From the NCBI GenBank assembly GCA_945874895.1, contig CAMCIC010000021.1, positions 1 to 47,917 on the forward strand: a stretch of DNA of 47,917 nt. Direction: 5' to 3'. The notes beneath the pieces were generated by a model. That model worked only from the letters and a program-made list of their open reading frames with translations, ran no database searches and was not told the origin of the DNA. The position numbers and the translations under genes were made by a program. Below are positions 42,996 to 47,917 of the stretch, in pieces; position 1 is the stretch's first letter, and every line of letters begins with the position of its first letter. Source of the stretch: Akkermansia muciniphila. Its GTDB lineage: Bacteria; Verrucomicrobiota; Verrucomicrobiia; Verrucomicrobiales; Akkermansiaceae.

Positions 42996-43607
42996 CTAAG
43001 CGAGACACAAGGCGATTTGTTCGCCAGGGCCGTGCACCCCCTCGATAAGAATGCCTTCCACGTCCGCAGTTTTTGACGGCCCCGTGGCCCAAATGATGTT
43101 CGGTGCCTCTCCCAGCGCCACCACGGCATCGGGAATGGTGCGGTGGATCGATGTCTCCGCCAGCACCGCCACGTGCGTCCAGGGTGACAAGGCCGCCAAT
43201 CGATCCGAAGTGTTGTCGTCATCCAGAATCAAACTGCCGGACTCCGCAATCGCCCCCGTCGCCCGCGTGATGCCGAATTGATAACGGTCGTATTGCTCGC
43301 GATGATATTCCGTTTCCACCGTGAGTCCCGCTTGTTGCAGCACACGACCCACCGCATCCCACAGCGCCGGATCACAGTAACCCGTGGTTTGGTGGGTCTG
43401 TTGCAAAAAGGCGATCAATTCCTCGCAGGAGCGCATCGTCTTGCCATTGACGGCGCGGAAATTGCGATCGAAAATCTGCCACAATCCATCCCCTGCCAGC
43501 CGCGGCGCCGAATGCAAGTCCGTGACCTCATATGCCGGATATTCCGCTTTTTCCGCAATGCTCTGCGTGGCTTGTTTGATCTTGGCTAAAATCGTGTCGC
43601 GCGACAT
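42996..43607 (-). CDS. lutC: LUD-domain protein, LutC/YkgG family
   Basis: A 203-residue protein of the LUD superfamily. The family blocks are MSRDTILAKIKQATQ at the N-terminus, YQFGITRATGAIAESGSLIL in the middle, and ALGEAPNIIWATGPSKTADVEGILIEGVHGP at the end. In B. subtilis LutABC oxidises L-lactate to pyruvate, with LutC as the non-iron-sulfur subunit. Here no lutA or lutB neighbour is in the window, so lutC stands alone or its partners lie elsewhere. It starts at ATG 43607, convergent with the coiled-coil gene. Confidence 0.88.
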   Translation of the reverse strand: MSRDTILAKIKQATQSIAEKAEYPAYEVTDLHSAPRLAGDGLWQIFDRNFRAVNGKTMRSCEELIAFLQQTHQTTGYCDPALWDAVGRVLQQAGLTVETEYHREQYDRYQFGITRATGAIAESGSLILDDDNTSDRLAALSPWTHVAVLAETSIHRTIPDAVVALGEAPNIIWATGPSKTADVEGILIEGVHGPGEQIALCLA

Positions 43608-43797
43608 GAAAGACCCCTACCACAGATTGCCGCAACTGACAAGCCAGTTCCATGGCATGGCAGCGCAGAGCGATCAAGTGAGAGAAGCAGTGGATCGTTT
43701 TGACCTCTCTAGCCGATCTTGCTTTAGGTCATTCGCACTTGAGGGGCGCGGAAATGGTTTCCATTCCACCTCCGCTGACTACCATGTGTTCCCCTGA

Positions 43798-43831
43798 TTG
43801 ACAAAAATGCCACGGATGGTAAAATGCCATC
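43798..43831 (+). promoter_or_regulatory. vapBC promoter with overlapping inverted repeat
   Basis: TTGACA (43798-43803) and TAAAAT (43820-43825) are 16 bp apart. GATGG and CCATC (43815-43819 and 43827-43831) flank the -10 box, directly before the ATG at 43832, so the leader is very short. Binding of the VapBC complex there would repress transcription, as usual for type II systems. Confidence 0.6.
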
Positions 43832-44086
43832 ATGATCAAGACCCAGATTCAGATTCCTGATGAATTGTATCATACGGCAAAGGCCATTGCCGAGCAGCGC
43901 GAGTGGTCGCTGGCAGAAGTCGTAAGGCGCGGACTGGAACACATGGCCCTTGCTTATCCCGTCAGACCGGTCAAACCAGACTGGCAGTTGCCCGTGCTCA
44001 AAAAAGGAGATTTTCGCCGCGGTTGGGAACAACTGGATCTCAAGGCATTGGCAGAAACGGATGAAATTCGAGAGATGATACCATGA
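43832..44086 (+). CDS. vapB: VapB-type antitoxin (ribbon-helix-helix)
   Basis: An 84-residue protein. IKTQIQIPDELYHTAKAIAE is the beta-strand and first helix of a ribbon-helix-helix DNA-binding fold, and REWSLAEVVRRGLEHMAL is the second helix. The C-terminal stretch (GDFRRGWEQLDLKALAETDE) would wrap the toxin and cover its active site. The last four bases overlap the vapC start (ATGA), which gives translational coupling and a fixed antitoxin to toxin ratio. The promoter overlaps an inverted repeat, fitting autoregulation. Confidence 0.85.
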   Translation: MIKTQIQIPDELYHTAKAIAEQREWSLAEVVRRGLEHMALAYPVRPVKPDWQLPVLKKGDFRRGWEQLDLKALAETDEIREMIP

Positions 44087-44526
44087 TCGCCATCGATACG
44101 AACATCTTGCTCTACTCACTCGATCCGGAATCGAAATCGCACCGAGCTGCCGTGGCTTTTCTCCAGGAATGCTTCGGTGATGCCAGCAAGCGCATCGTTC
44201 TGTGTGACTACGTGCTGACGGAGCTGTATGTTCTGTTGCGCAATCCTGCCGTGCTCAGCCATCCGCTCTCTGCCAAGTCGGCCCGCGATCTGGTGGTTTC
44301 CTATCTTGACATTCCGAACGTGAGAAGAGTCGAGCATGCTGCCGTCATGGATCAAGTATGGAACGCCGCAGGCTCGAAGGACTTTGCACGACGTCGGATT
44401 TTCGATGCGCGCCTGGCTCTCACCTTGCGTCATCATGGTGTGACGCACTTTGCCACCGCGAATGTCAAAGATTTCCAAGGCTGGGGTTTCACCAAGGTTT
44501 GGAACCCACTGTTGCGTCGCGCATAG
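44083..44526 (+). CDS. vapC: VapC-type PIN-domain ribonuclease toxin
   Basis: A 147-residue PIN-domain endoribonuclease. The acidic residues of the metal site are in MIAIDTNILLYSLD (first aspartate), DYVLTELYVLL (glutamate), RRRIFDARLALTL (third acid) and FATANVKDFQGWGF (fourth). It would cleave RNA, often initiator tRNA or rRNA, when VapB is degraded. Length and spacing are normal for VapC. The final residues (LLRRA) and stop codon lie in DNA that resembles the spacer of the repeats at 46431-47761, so the C-terminus may have been altered by a repeat insertion. Confidence 0.88.
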   Translation: MIAIDTNILLYSLDPESKSHRAAVAFLQECFGDASKRIVLCDYVLTELYVLLRNPAVLSHPLSAKSARDLVVSYLDIPNVRRVEHAAVMDQVWNAAGSKDFARRRIFDARLALTLRHHGVTHFATANVKDFQGWGFTKVWNPLLRRA

Positions 44527-44541
44527 CGGCTTCGGATGCCC

Positions 44542-44635
44542 CCTGATGAATCGTCCCGTTAGGACGAGAAATGTTTGGCAAAACACTCTCCCCACGGTTT
44601 CTCCGTGGGCTTGGATAAATGGTCCCTTGGGGACC
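44542..44635 (+). repeat. Triple-hairpin repeat, copy R1 (orientation B)
   Basis: A 94-bp unit of the family described at 46560, here directly downstream of vapC. Hairpin 1 is degenerate (CGTCCCGTTAGGACG), hairpin 2 is CCCACGGTTTCTCCGTGGG and hairpin 3 is GGTCCCTTGGGGACC. It is the only copy outside the transposase array and lies between vapC and the convergent winged-helix gene. Confidence 0.85.
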
Positions 44636-44688
44636 GAAGGCAGAAAATTCGATGGGCTGATCGGATCCTTCAAGGAATGGGCTTTGGC

Positions 44689-45759
44689 TCAGCGGATGGA
44701 GGTGGCGGGACGGACCGCATCTCCATCAGAGTCAGCGAGAACACTCCCCCATTTTTCGCAATCCTCATGGAGGGCCTCGATCAAATGCCTGCCTGTCATC
44801 GTGCGAGACGCGGTCAAGCTTTCGGCGAGGCCCGCTGCAGACAGCGCAGGCATGGCGGCATCGAGCGCCTGACGGAGCTGAATGGCCTGAACTTGCACTG
44901 GAGCATCGTCAAGACCGGGTTGATCGAGCGCTTTGCAAAATGTGTAGATGGCAGAAAACATCGGCATCCAAGCACTCCAACGCGGGAAACCTGAAGGCTG
45001 AGACCAGGTGACAAGCACCTCCCATGCGCCCGGTTTGATCCAGAAAATTTTCTCCCGACCATCCCTGCGCGAACGGATGTGACCAGAGTCCTCCATTTCG
45101 TTCAGCGTGTGCTGGACGGTTTTGGAAAAATAGCCGGTATCCCGAGCGATGGCGGCAGGATGGCCCGATTCATGCGTGAGCAACCAAGCGAAAATTTCAG
45201 CGCGTGCATTGACCCCGAAAAAGGCGCGCAAGCTGAGCAGCAAATTCGCGGCTTGCCGCGGATCCGGCGATCGGCTCGTGTGGCGCAATTCCATCGGATC
45301 ACGCAATAATCCGTGACGGAGAAAGACAGGATCGGGCTGCGGAAAAACCGGCAAAGGACTTCCTGCAGCGGTAAGAAAAAGCGCTTCCGGCTTGCTCCCC
45401 TCTTGTGCTGGTGCAACAAGTGTCAGCCATTTTCTCATCACCGATTGGGTGGTCAGTCCCTCGCTGATGGCGGCAAGCACGCGCAAGTCCGCCACAGGCC
45501 ACTCATCGTGGATGCGACGAAGCCTCTGAAGGTTGATCCGTTCGCCGTTTGCATGAAGCCAATCGATCACCCCATCCAGCAGACGCGAGTCATAGCGCCC
45601 GAAACGCGTGGTCGCTAGCAGCAAAGCCTCGGGATCAATCACGCGATGCTCCCGACCGTTTGCTCGGCCTGCGACGCCCAGGATGGACCACTGGCGCCAG
45701 AGAAAATCGAGGAAACGCTCGAGTAGCCTATCCTTCGAATGTTGGAATGAGGTGTGCAT
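44689..45759 (-). CDS. Winged-helix protein, second gene of a nucleotidyltransferase module
   Basis: A 356-residue cytoplasmic protein of no family I can name. Residues about 175-260 form a winged-helix DNA-binding domain (ARAEIFAWLLTHESGHPAAI, then ARDTGYFSKTVQHTLNEMED, then GREKIFWI as the wing). The N-terminal part (FLDFLWRQWSILGVAGRANG) and the C-terminal helix bundle are unique. The start at ATG 45759 overlaps the end of the nucleotidyltransferase gene (45728) by 32 bp, so the two are translationally coupled. A regulator or antitoxin for the nucleotidyltransferase is the natural guess, as AbiEi is for AbiEii, but the order is reversed and the helix-turn-helix is internal rather than N-terminal. 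Confidence 0.7.
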   Translation of the reverse strand: MHTSFQHSKDRLLERFLDFLWRQWSILGVAGRANGREHRVIDPEALLLATTRFGRYDSRLLDGVIDWLHANGERINLQRLRRIHDEWPVADLRVLAAISEGLTTQSVMRKWLTLVAPAQEGSKPEALFLTAAGSPLPVFPQPDPVFLRHGLLRDPMELRHTSRSPDPRQAANLLLSLRAFFGVNARAEIFAWLLTHESGHPAAIARDTGYFSKTVQHTLNEMEDSGHIRSRRDGREKIFWIKPGAWEVLVTWSQPSGFPRWSAWMPMFSAIYTFCKALDQPGLDDAPVQVQAIQLRQALDAAMPALSAAGLAESLTASRTMTGRHLIEALHEDCEKWGSVLADSDGDAVRPATSIR

Positions 45760-46327
45760 GTCCGAGATGGTGGAGAAGATCGGGAATTTTGTCGCGGTGA
45801 GAGAGAACCGTTCTATGGTCAAGCACCCAACGCAGCGATGCGGCGGTTTCCTCGCTTGTGGGAGCCAGGATGCGAAGGTCGTCAAGATCACGAGGTTTGG
45901 CGCGATTCAATGCCGCATACATCTTCAGCTGAATTTGGCCCGCACGAGCCACAAAGCTGATTTTCAAATCATCCCCATAATCGCGGGTATCCAAATCCTG
46001 CCAGAACGATGCCGGCAGCGAATGCAAATCGGGGAAATGCATCGAAGCCGCATTATTGAGCCAGTTTCCCCCGAGCTTCAATTCGTCTGCCACGGCTGCC
46101 GCAGCTTCCTTGAGGATGGGAGGCATGGGAAATGCGGCATCCACTCCACCCTCCCCGTCGCGCATGTCGAGAATGTCGACATCTTCGGTGGACCTGGAGA
46201 TGATCTCCTGAGCCAACAGGGCAGATCCTCCGCAGACGACCAGCCAAAAGCCAGAGGCCTTCCGAGCAGTCAGCACTTTTCCCAACAACTGGAACGCCTG
46301 CTCCAGATTTTGCTGATTCATTTCCAT
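45728..46327 (-). CDS. Nucleotidyltransferase-fold protein, DUF6036-like
   Basis: A protein of 199 residues from ATG 46327 (or 197 from 46321). WLVVCGGSALLAQEIISRST followed by EDVDILDM is the nucleotidyltransferase signature: GGS loop, then the DxD metal pair. Later blocks LKISFVARAGQIQLKMYAAL and RAKPRDLDDLRILAPTSEET match the DUF6036-type C-terminal helices that follow the catalytic core. Upstream, TTGAAA and TATAAT form a promoter whose -10 box overlaps the longer open frame (to 46351), so I place the start at 46327. It overlaps the winged-helix gene. It could transfer nucleotides to a tRNA or protein, like MenT or AbiEii toxins; this is inference from the fold. Confidence 0.75.
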   Translation of the reverse strand: MEMNQQNLEQAFQLLGKVLTARKASGFWLVVCGGSALLAQEIISRSTEDVDILDMRDGEGGVDAAFPMPPILKEAAAAVADELKLGGNWLNNAASMHFPDLHSLPASFWQDLDTRDYGDDLKISFVARAGQIQLKMYAALNRAKPRDLDDLRILAPTSEETAASLRWVLDHRTVLSHRDKIPDLLHHLGHAHLIPTFEG

Positions 46328-46340
46328 AGAAAGTAGCGCC

Positions 46341-46368
46341 ATTATATCCAAATTGGATGATATTTCAA
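46341..46368 (-). promoter_or_regulatory. Promoter and palindromic operator of the nucleotidyltransferase module
   Basis: On the minus strand TTGAAA (46368-46363) and TATAAT (46346-46341) are 16 bp apart, a near-consensus sigma70 promoter. The spacer contains the palindrome ATCCAAATTGGAT (46346-46358, 6-bp arms, one centre base). A repressor bound there would block RNA polymerase. Confidence 0.65.
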
Positions 46369-46430
46369 TATTTTATTTTCAACATGGATGCCATGGCGAT
46401 CGGTATCGCATTGTCCCTTGCCAGCCTTCC

Positions 46431-46522
46431 CGTCCTAACAGGACGATTGATGCCAGCCCACGGAGCATCCGTGGGTAAGGTCCAAGAAAAGTCCCCCTGC
46501 GTCCTAACGGGACGCTTCATCG
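46431..46522 (-). repeat. Triple-hairpin repeat, copy R2 (orientation A)
   Basis: The reverse-complement-oriented unit: CGTCCTAACAGGACG, CCCACGGAGCATCCGTGGG, then GCGTCCTAACGGGACGC and CTTCATCG. The spacer of about 37 bp after it carries a conserved string containing GCGTCGTGCGGCATGATCTT. Confidence 0.85.
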
Positions 46523-46559
46523 AAACACTTGCGTCGTGCGGCATGATCTTCGTATGCCC

Positions 46560-46653
46560 CCTGATGAAGCGTCCCTTTAGGACGCGAAATGTTTGGGGAA
46601 AACGCTCTCCCACGGTTTCTCCGTGGGCTGGGATGAATGGTCCCTTGGGGACC
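46560..46653 (+). repeat. Triple-hairpin repeat, copy R3 (orientation B)
   Basis: Reference copy of orientation B: CCTGATGAAG, hairpin 1 (GCGTCCCTTTAGGACGC), a 28-bp spacer, hairpin 2 (CCCACGGTTTCTCCGTGGG), then hairpin 3 (GGTCCCTTGGGGACC). B and A units are diverged reverse complements of each other, so the array alternates like a BIME. Confidence 0.85.
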
Positions 46654-46689
46654 GAAGACCGGAATCGCATTGTCCCTTGCCTGCCTTCC

Positions 46690-46780
46690 CGTCCTAACAG
46701 GACGATTGATGCCAGCCCACGGAGCATCCGTGGGTAAGGCAACCAAAAGTCTCCCTGCGTCCCAACGGGACGCTTCATCG
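46690..46780 (-). repeat. Triple-hairpin repeat, copy R4 (orientation A)
   Basis: Starts exactly 259 bp after R2. CGTCCTAACAGGACG, CCCACGGAGCATCCGTGGG and GCGTCCCAACGGGACGC are all intact. It ends 31 bp before the transposase start codon, so it is the left-end hairpin unit of the element. Confidence 0.85.
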
Positions 46781-46811
46781 AAACGCTTGCGTCGTCTGAT
46801 ATGCTCTTTGT

Positions 46812-47264
46812 ATGTCACACTCACTCGCCAACGTGATTCTTCACATCGTCTTTTCCACAAAAAAACGCGAACGATCCATGACTGATGCCGTGCGTGATCG
46901 CTTGCATGCCTACATGGCCGAGGTGGGTCGCAACATGGGATGTAAGATGTTTCGCGTTGGAGGAACCGCCGATCATGTGCATTTAGCCGTAGGACTATCG
47001 CGAACTTGTTCGATTGCCGACTTTACGAAAAAAATCAAACATACCAGCTCCTCTTGGCTCAAAGAGCAAGGACGTGAGTTTTATGATTTTTCCTGGCAAG
47101 CGGGATATGGCGTTTTTTCCATCAGCATTTCCCACCTCGAAAAGCTGATTGCCTATATCGAGAATCAAGAAGAGCACCACAAAACCCTATCGTTTCAAGA
47201 TGAGTATCGAAACTTGGTGCGGAAAAATGGGATCATCGTTGATGAAACGCATTTGTGGGATTGA
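46812..47264 (+). CDS. tnpA: IS200/IS605-type Y1 transposase (RAYT), flanked by its repeats
   Basis: A 150-residue single-strand DNA transposase of the HUH superfamily. It has ILHIVFSTKKRERSM at the N-terminus, GGTADHVHLAVGLSRT with the HVH metal pair, ADFTKKIKHTSSSWL, FSWQAGYGVFSISISHLEKL with the region of the catalytic tyrosine, and YIENQEEHHKTLSF near the end. All core motifs are intact, so it may be active. It is preceded by repeat R4 and followed 9 bp after its stop by repeat R5, both pointing inwards in mirror orientation, the classic arrangement of a REP-associated transposase. The start codon lies in sequence that is also found, gene-free, as the spacer in the repeat array. Confidence 0.92.
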   Translation: MSHSLANVILHIVFSTKKRERSMTDAVRDRLHAYMAEVGRNMGCKMFRVGGTADHVHLAVGLSRTCSIADFTKKIKHTSSSWLKEQGREFYDFSWQAGYGVFSISISHLEKLIAYIENQEEHHKTLSFQDEYRNLVRKNGIIVDETHLWD

Positions 47265-47273
47265 AGCACCTCC

Positions 47274-47366
47274 CCTGATGAAGCGTCCCGTTGGGACGCG
47301 AAATGTTTGGCAAAACGCTCTCCCACGGTTTCTCCGTGGGCTGGGATGAAGGGTCCCTTGGGGACC
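47274..47366 (+). repeat. Triple-hairpin repeat, copy R5 (orientation B)
   Basis: First unit downstream of the transposase gene, with all three hairpins intact (GCGTCCCGTTGGGACGC, CCCACGGTTTCTCCGTGGG, GGTCCCTTGGGGACC). It forms the right end of the transposase-bearing element. Confidence 0.85.
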
Positions 47367-47411
47367 AAGAACCATATTTTTCAGAACCGATTCGGTCCTC
47401 GCCTGCTTTCC

Positions 47412-47502
47412 CGTCCTAACAGGACGATTGATCTAAGCCCACGGAGCATCCGTGGGTAAGGCAACCAAAAGTCCCCCTGCGTCCCAACGGGACGCTTCAT
47501 CG
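47412..47502 (-). repeat. Triple-hairpin repeat, copy R6 (orientation A)
   Basis: Intact A unit; the central spacer reads ATTGATCTAAG where other copies have ATTGATGCCAG. It is followed by the conserved spacer and R7. Confidence 0.85.
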
Positions 47503-47539
47503 AAACGCTTGCGTCGTGCGGCATGATCTTCGGATGCCC

Positions 47540-47633
47540 CCAGATGAAGCGTCCCGTTGGGACGCGAAATGTTTGGAAAAACGCTCTCCCCACGGTTTCT
47601 CCGTGGGCTGGGATGAATGGTCCCTTGGGGGAC
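47540..47633 (+). repeat. Triple-hairpin repeat, copy R7 (orientation B)
   Basis: Intact B unit with an extra G in hairpin 3 (GGTCCCTTGGGGGACC). It begins CAGATGAAG where other copies read CTGATGAAG. Confidence 0.85.
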
Positions 47634-47670
47634 CGAAGACCGGAATCGCATGGTCCCTTGCCTGCCTTCC

Positions 47671-47761
47671 CGTCCTAACAGGACGATTGATGCCAGCCCA
47701 CGGAGCATCCGTGGGTAACGCAACCAACACCCCCCCCGCGTCCCAACGGGACGCTTCATCG
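47671..47761 (-). repeat. Triple-hairpin repeat, copy R8 (orientation A)
   Basis: Starts 259 bp after R6. The arm before the last hairpin has a C-run (ACCCCCCCCG) absent from other copies. Its final CTTCATCG overlaps the stop codon of the partial gene at 47756. Confidence 0.85.
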
Positions 47762-47917
47762 ATCCATCAGAAACGCCCCGGTGCGGAAGCTGCCTTTGAC
47801 GCCTGTGGTGGGGATTTTGATCAAGCCTGCCCCCACGCTCTCGAGATCGTTGCGGCGGAAGACGACACCTGACACACCGGCATTGCCCTTGAGAATCCCG
47901 CTATTGCTGGCATCGAG
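47756..47917 (-). CDS. C-terminal end of a protein of unknown function, 5' part outside window
   Basis: An open minus-strand frame enters from the right edge and reads LDASNSGILKGNAGVSGVVF, RRNDLESVGAGLIKIPTTGV and KGSFRTGAFLMDR before a TGA at 47758-47756. The Gly/Ser/Thr-rich, beta-strand-like sequence suggests a secreted or surface protein, but I cannot name the family. The stop codon lies in the outer part of repeat R8 (the TGA of GATGAAG), so the original C-terminus may have been replaced when the repeat inserted. Confidence 0.6.
   Translation of the reverse strand, partial: LDASNSGILKGNAGVSGVVFRRNDLESVGAGLIKIPTTGVKGSFRTGAFLMDR

Noticed and set aside
44689-46327. Calling the nucleotidyltransferase pair AbiE
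   Set aside because: Gene order is reversed, the DNA-binding domain is internal and the catalytic region is closer to DUF6036 than to AbiEii.
47433-47759. Open frames in the repeat array encoding MKRPVGTRGGCWLRYPRMLR-like peptides
   Set aside because: They are translations of the triple-hairpin repeats and recur in every copy; no evidence of coding selection.
46431-47761. Possible CRISPR array
   Set aside because: Units are about 94 bp, alternate in direction, have internal stems and near-identical spacers, and no cas gene is near.

Overview
The window looks like a chromosomal segment of a Verrucomicrobium (PVC superphylum, probably order Verrucomicrobiales). The main clues are a 51-residue Chlamydiae/Verrucomicrobia-type small basic protein (39499-39654), a TIGR02597-like secreted protein next to a PEP-CTERM protein, a very large prepilin-leader protein of the Verru_Chthon style, autotransporter-strand repeats in a giant secreted protein, a sulfatase with C-terminal EF-hands, and many secreted proteins of unknown function. 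This assignment rests on family recognition, not on a database search.

Layout. 1-528 holds the C-terminal part of a REP-associated (RAYT/IS200-like) transposase. 655-3422 carries an M20 peptidase, dtd and a convergent zinc-ribbon membrane protein. 3504-7694 is a divergent sialic-acid pair: a sialidase, and a mutarotase-like kelch domain fused to a sodium/solute symporter. 7762-9594 has a MerR-type regulator with a palindromic upstream site and an M28 peptidase. 9780-11983 is a plus-strand run of pdxJ, an RlmB-like methyltransferase and a metallophosphoesterase; the last two overlap by ATGA. 12163-13877 is skp/ompH-lpxD. 14329-16042 is the PEP-CTERM/TIGR02597 pair. 16644-18745 has rluD and cysK, separated by a 143-bp palindrome-bounded element. 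18934-23152 is the prepilin-like giant and its small secreted partner. 23314-28302 is a 1662-residue mosaic surface protein. 28442-35781 includes a YdjY-like protein, hemL, an SH3/BamE-like protein, an amidohydrolase, an aldehyde dehydrogenase and a sulfatase. 35833-36143 is a decayed nucleotidyltransferase. 36423-43607 has a VCBS-repeat protein, an anchored protein, glycerate kinase, the small basic protein, an RsuA-family pseudouridine synthase with a histone-like tail, a coiled-coil/TPR protein and an orphan lutC.

The right end (43.8-47.9 kb) is an accessory island. It has a vapBC toxin-antitoxin pair, a two-gene module of a DUF6036-like nucleotidyltransferase and a winged-helix protein under its own promoter, and an IS200/RAYT transposase flanked by an array of about 94-bp triple-hairpin repeats. 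The repeats alternate in orientation, and the array spacers look like copies of the transposase element from which the gene was deleted. At least two neighbouring genes appear to take their stop codons from these repeats.

I saw no rRNA, tRNA, CRISPR array or replication origin.
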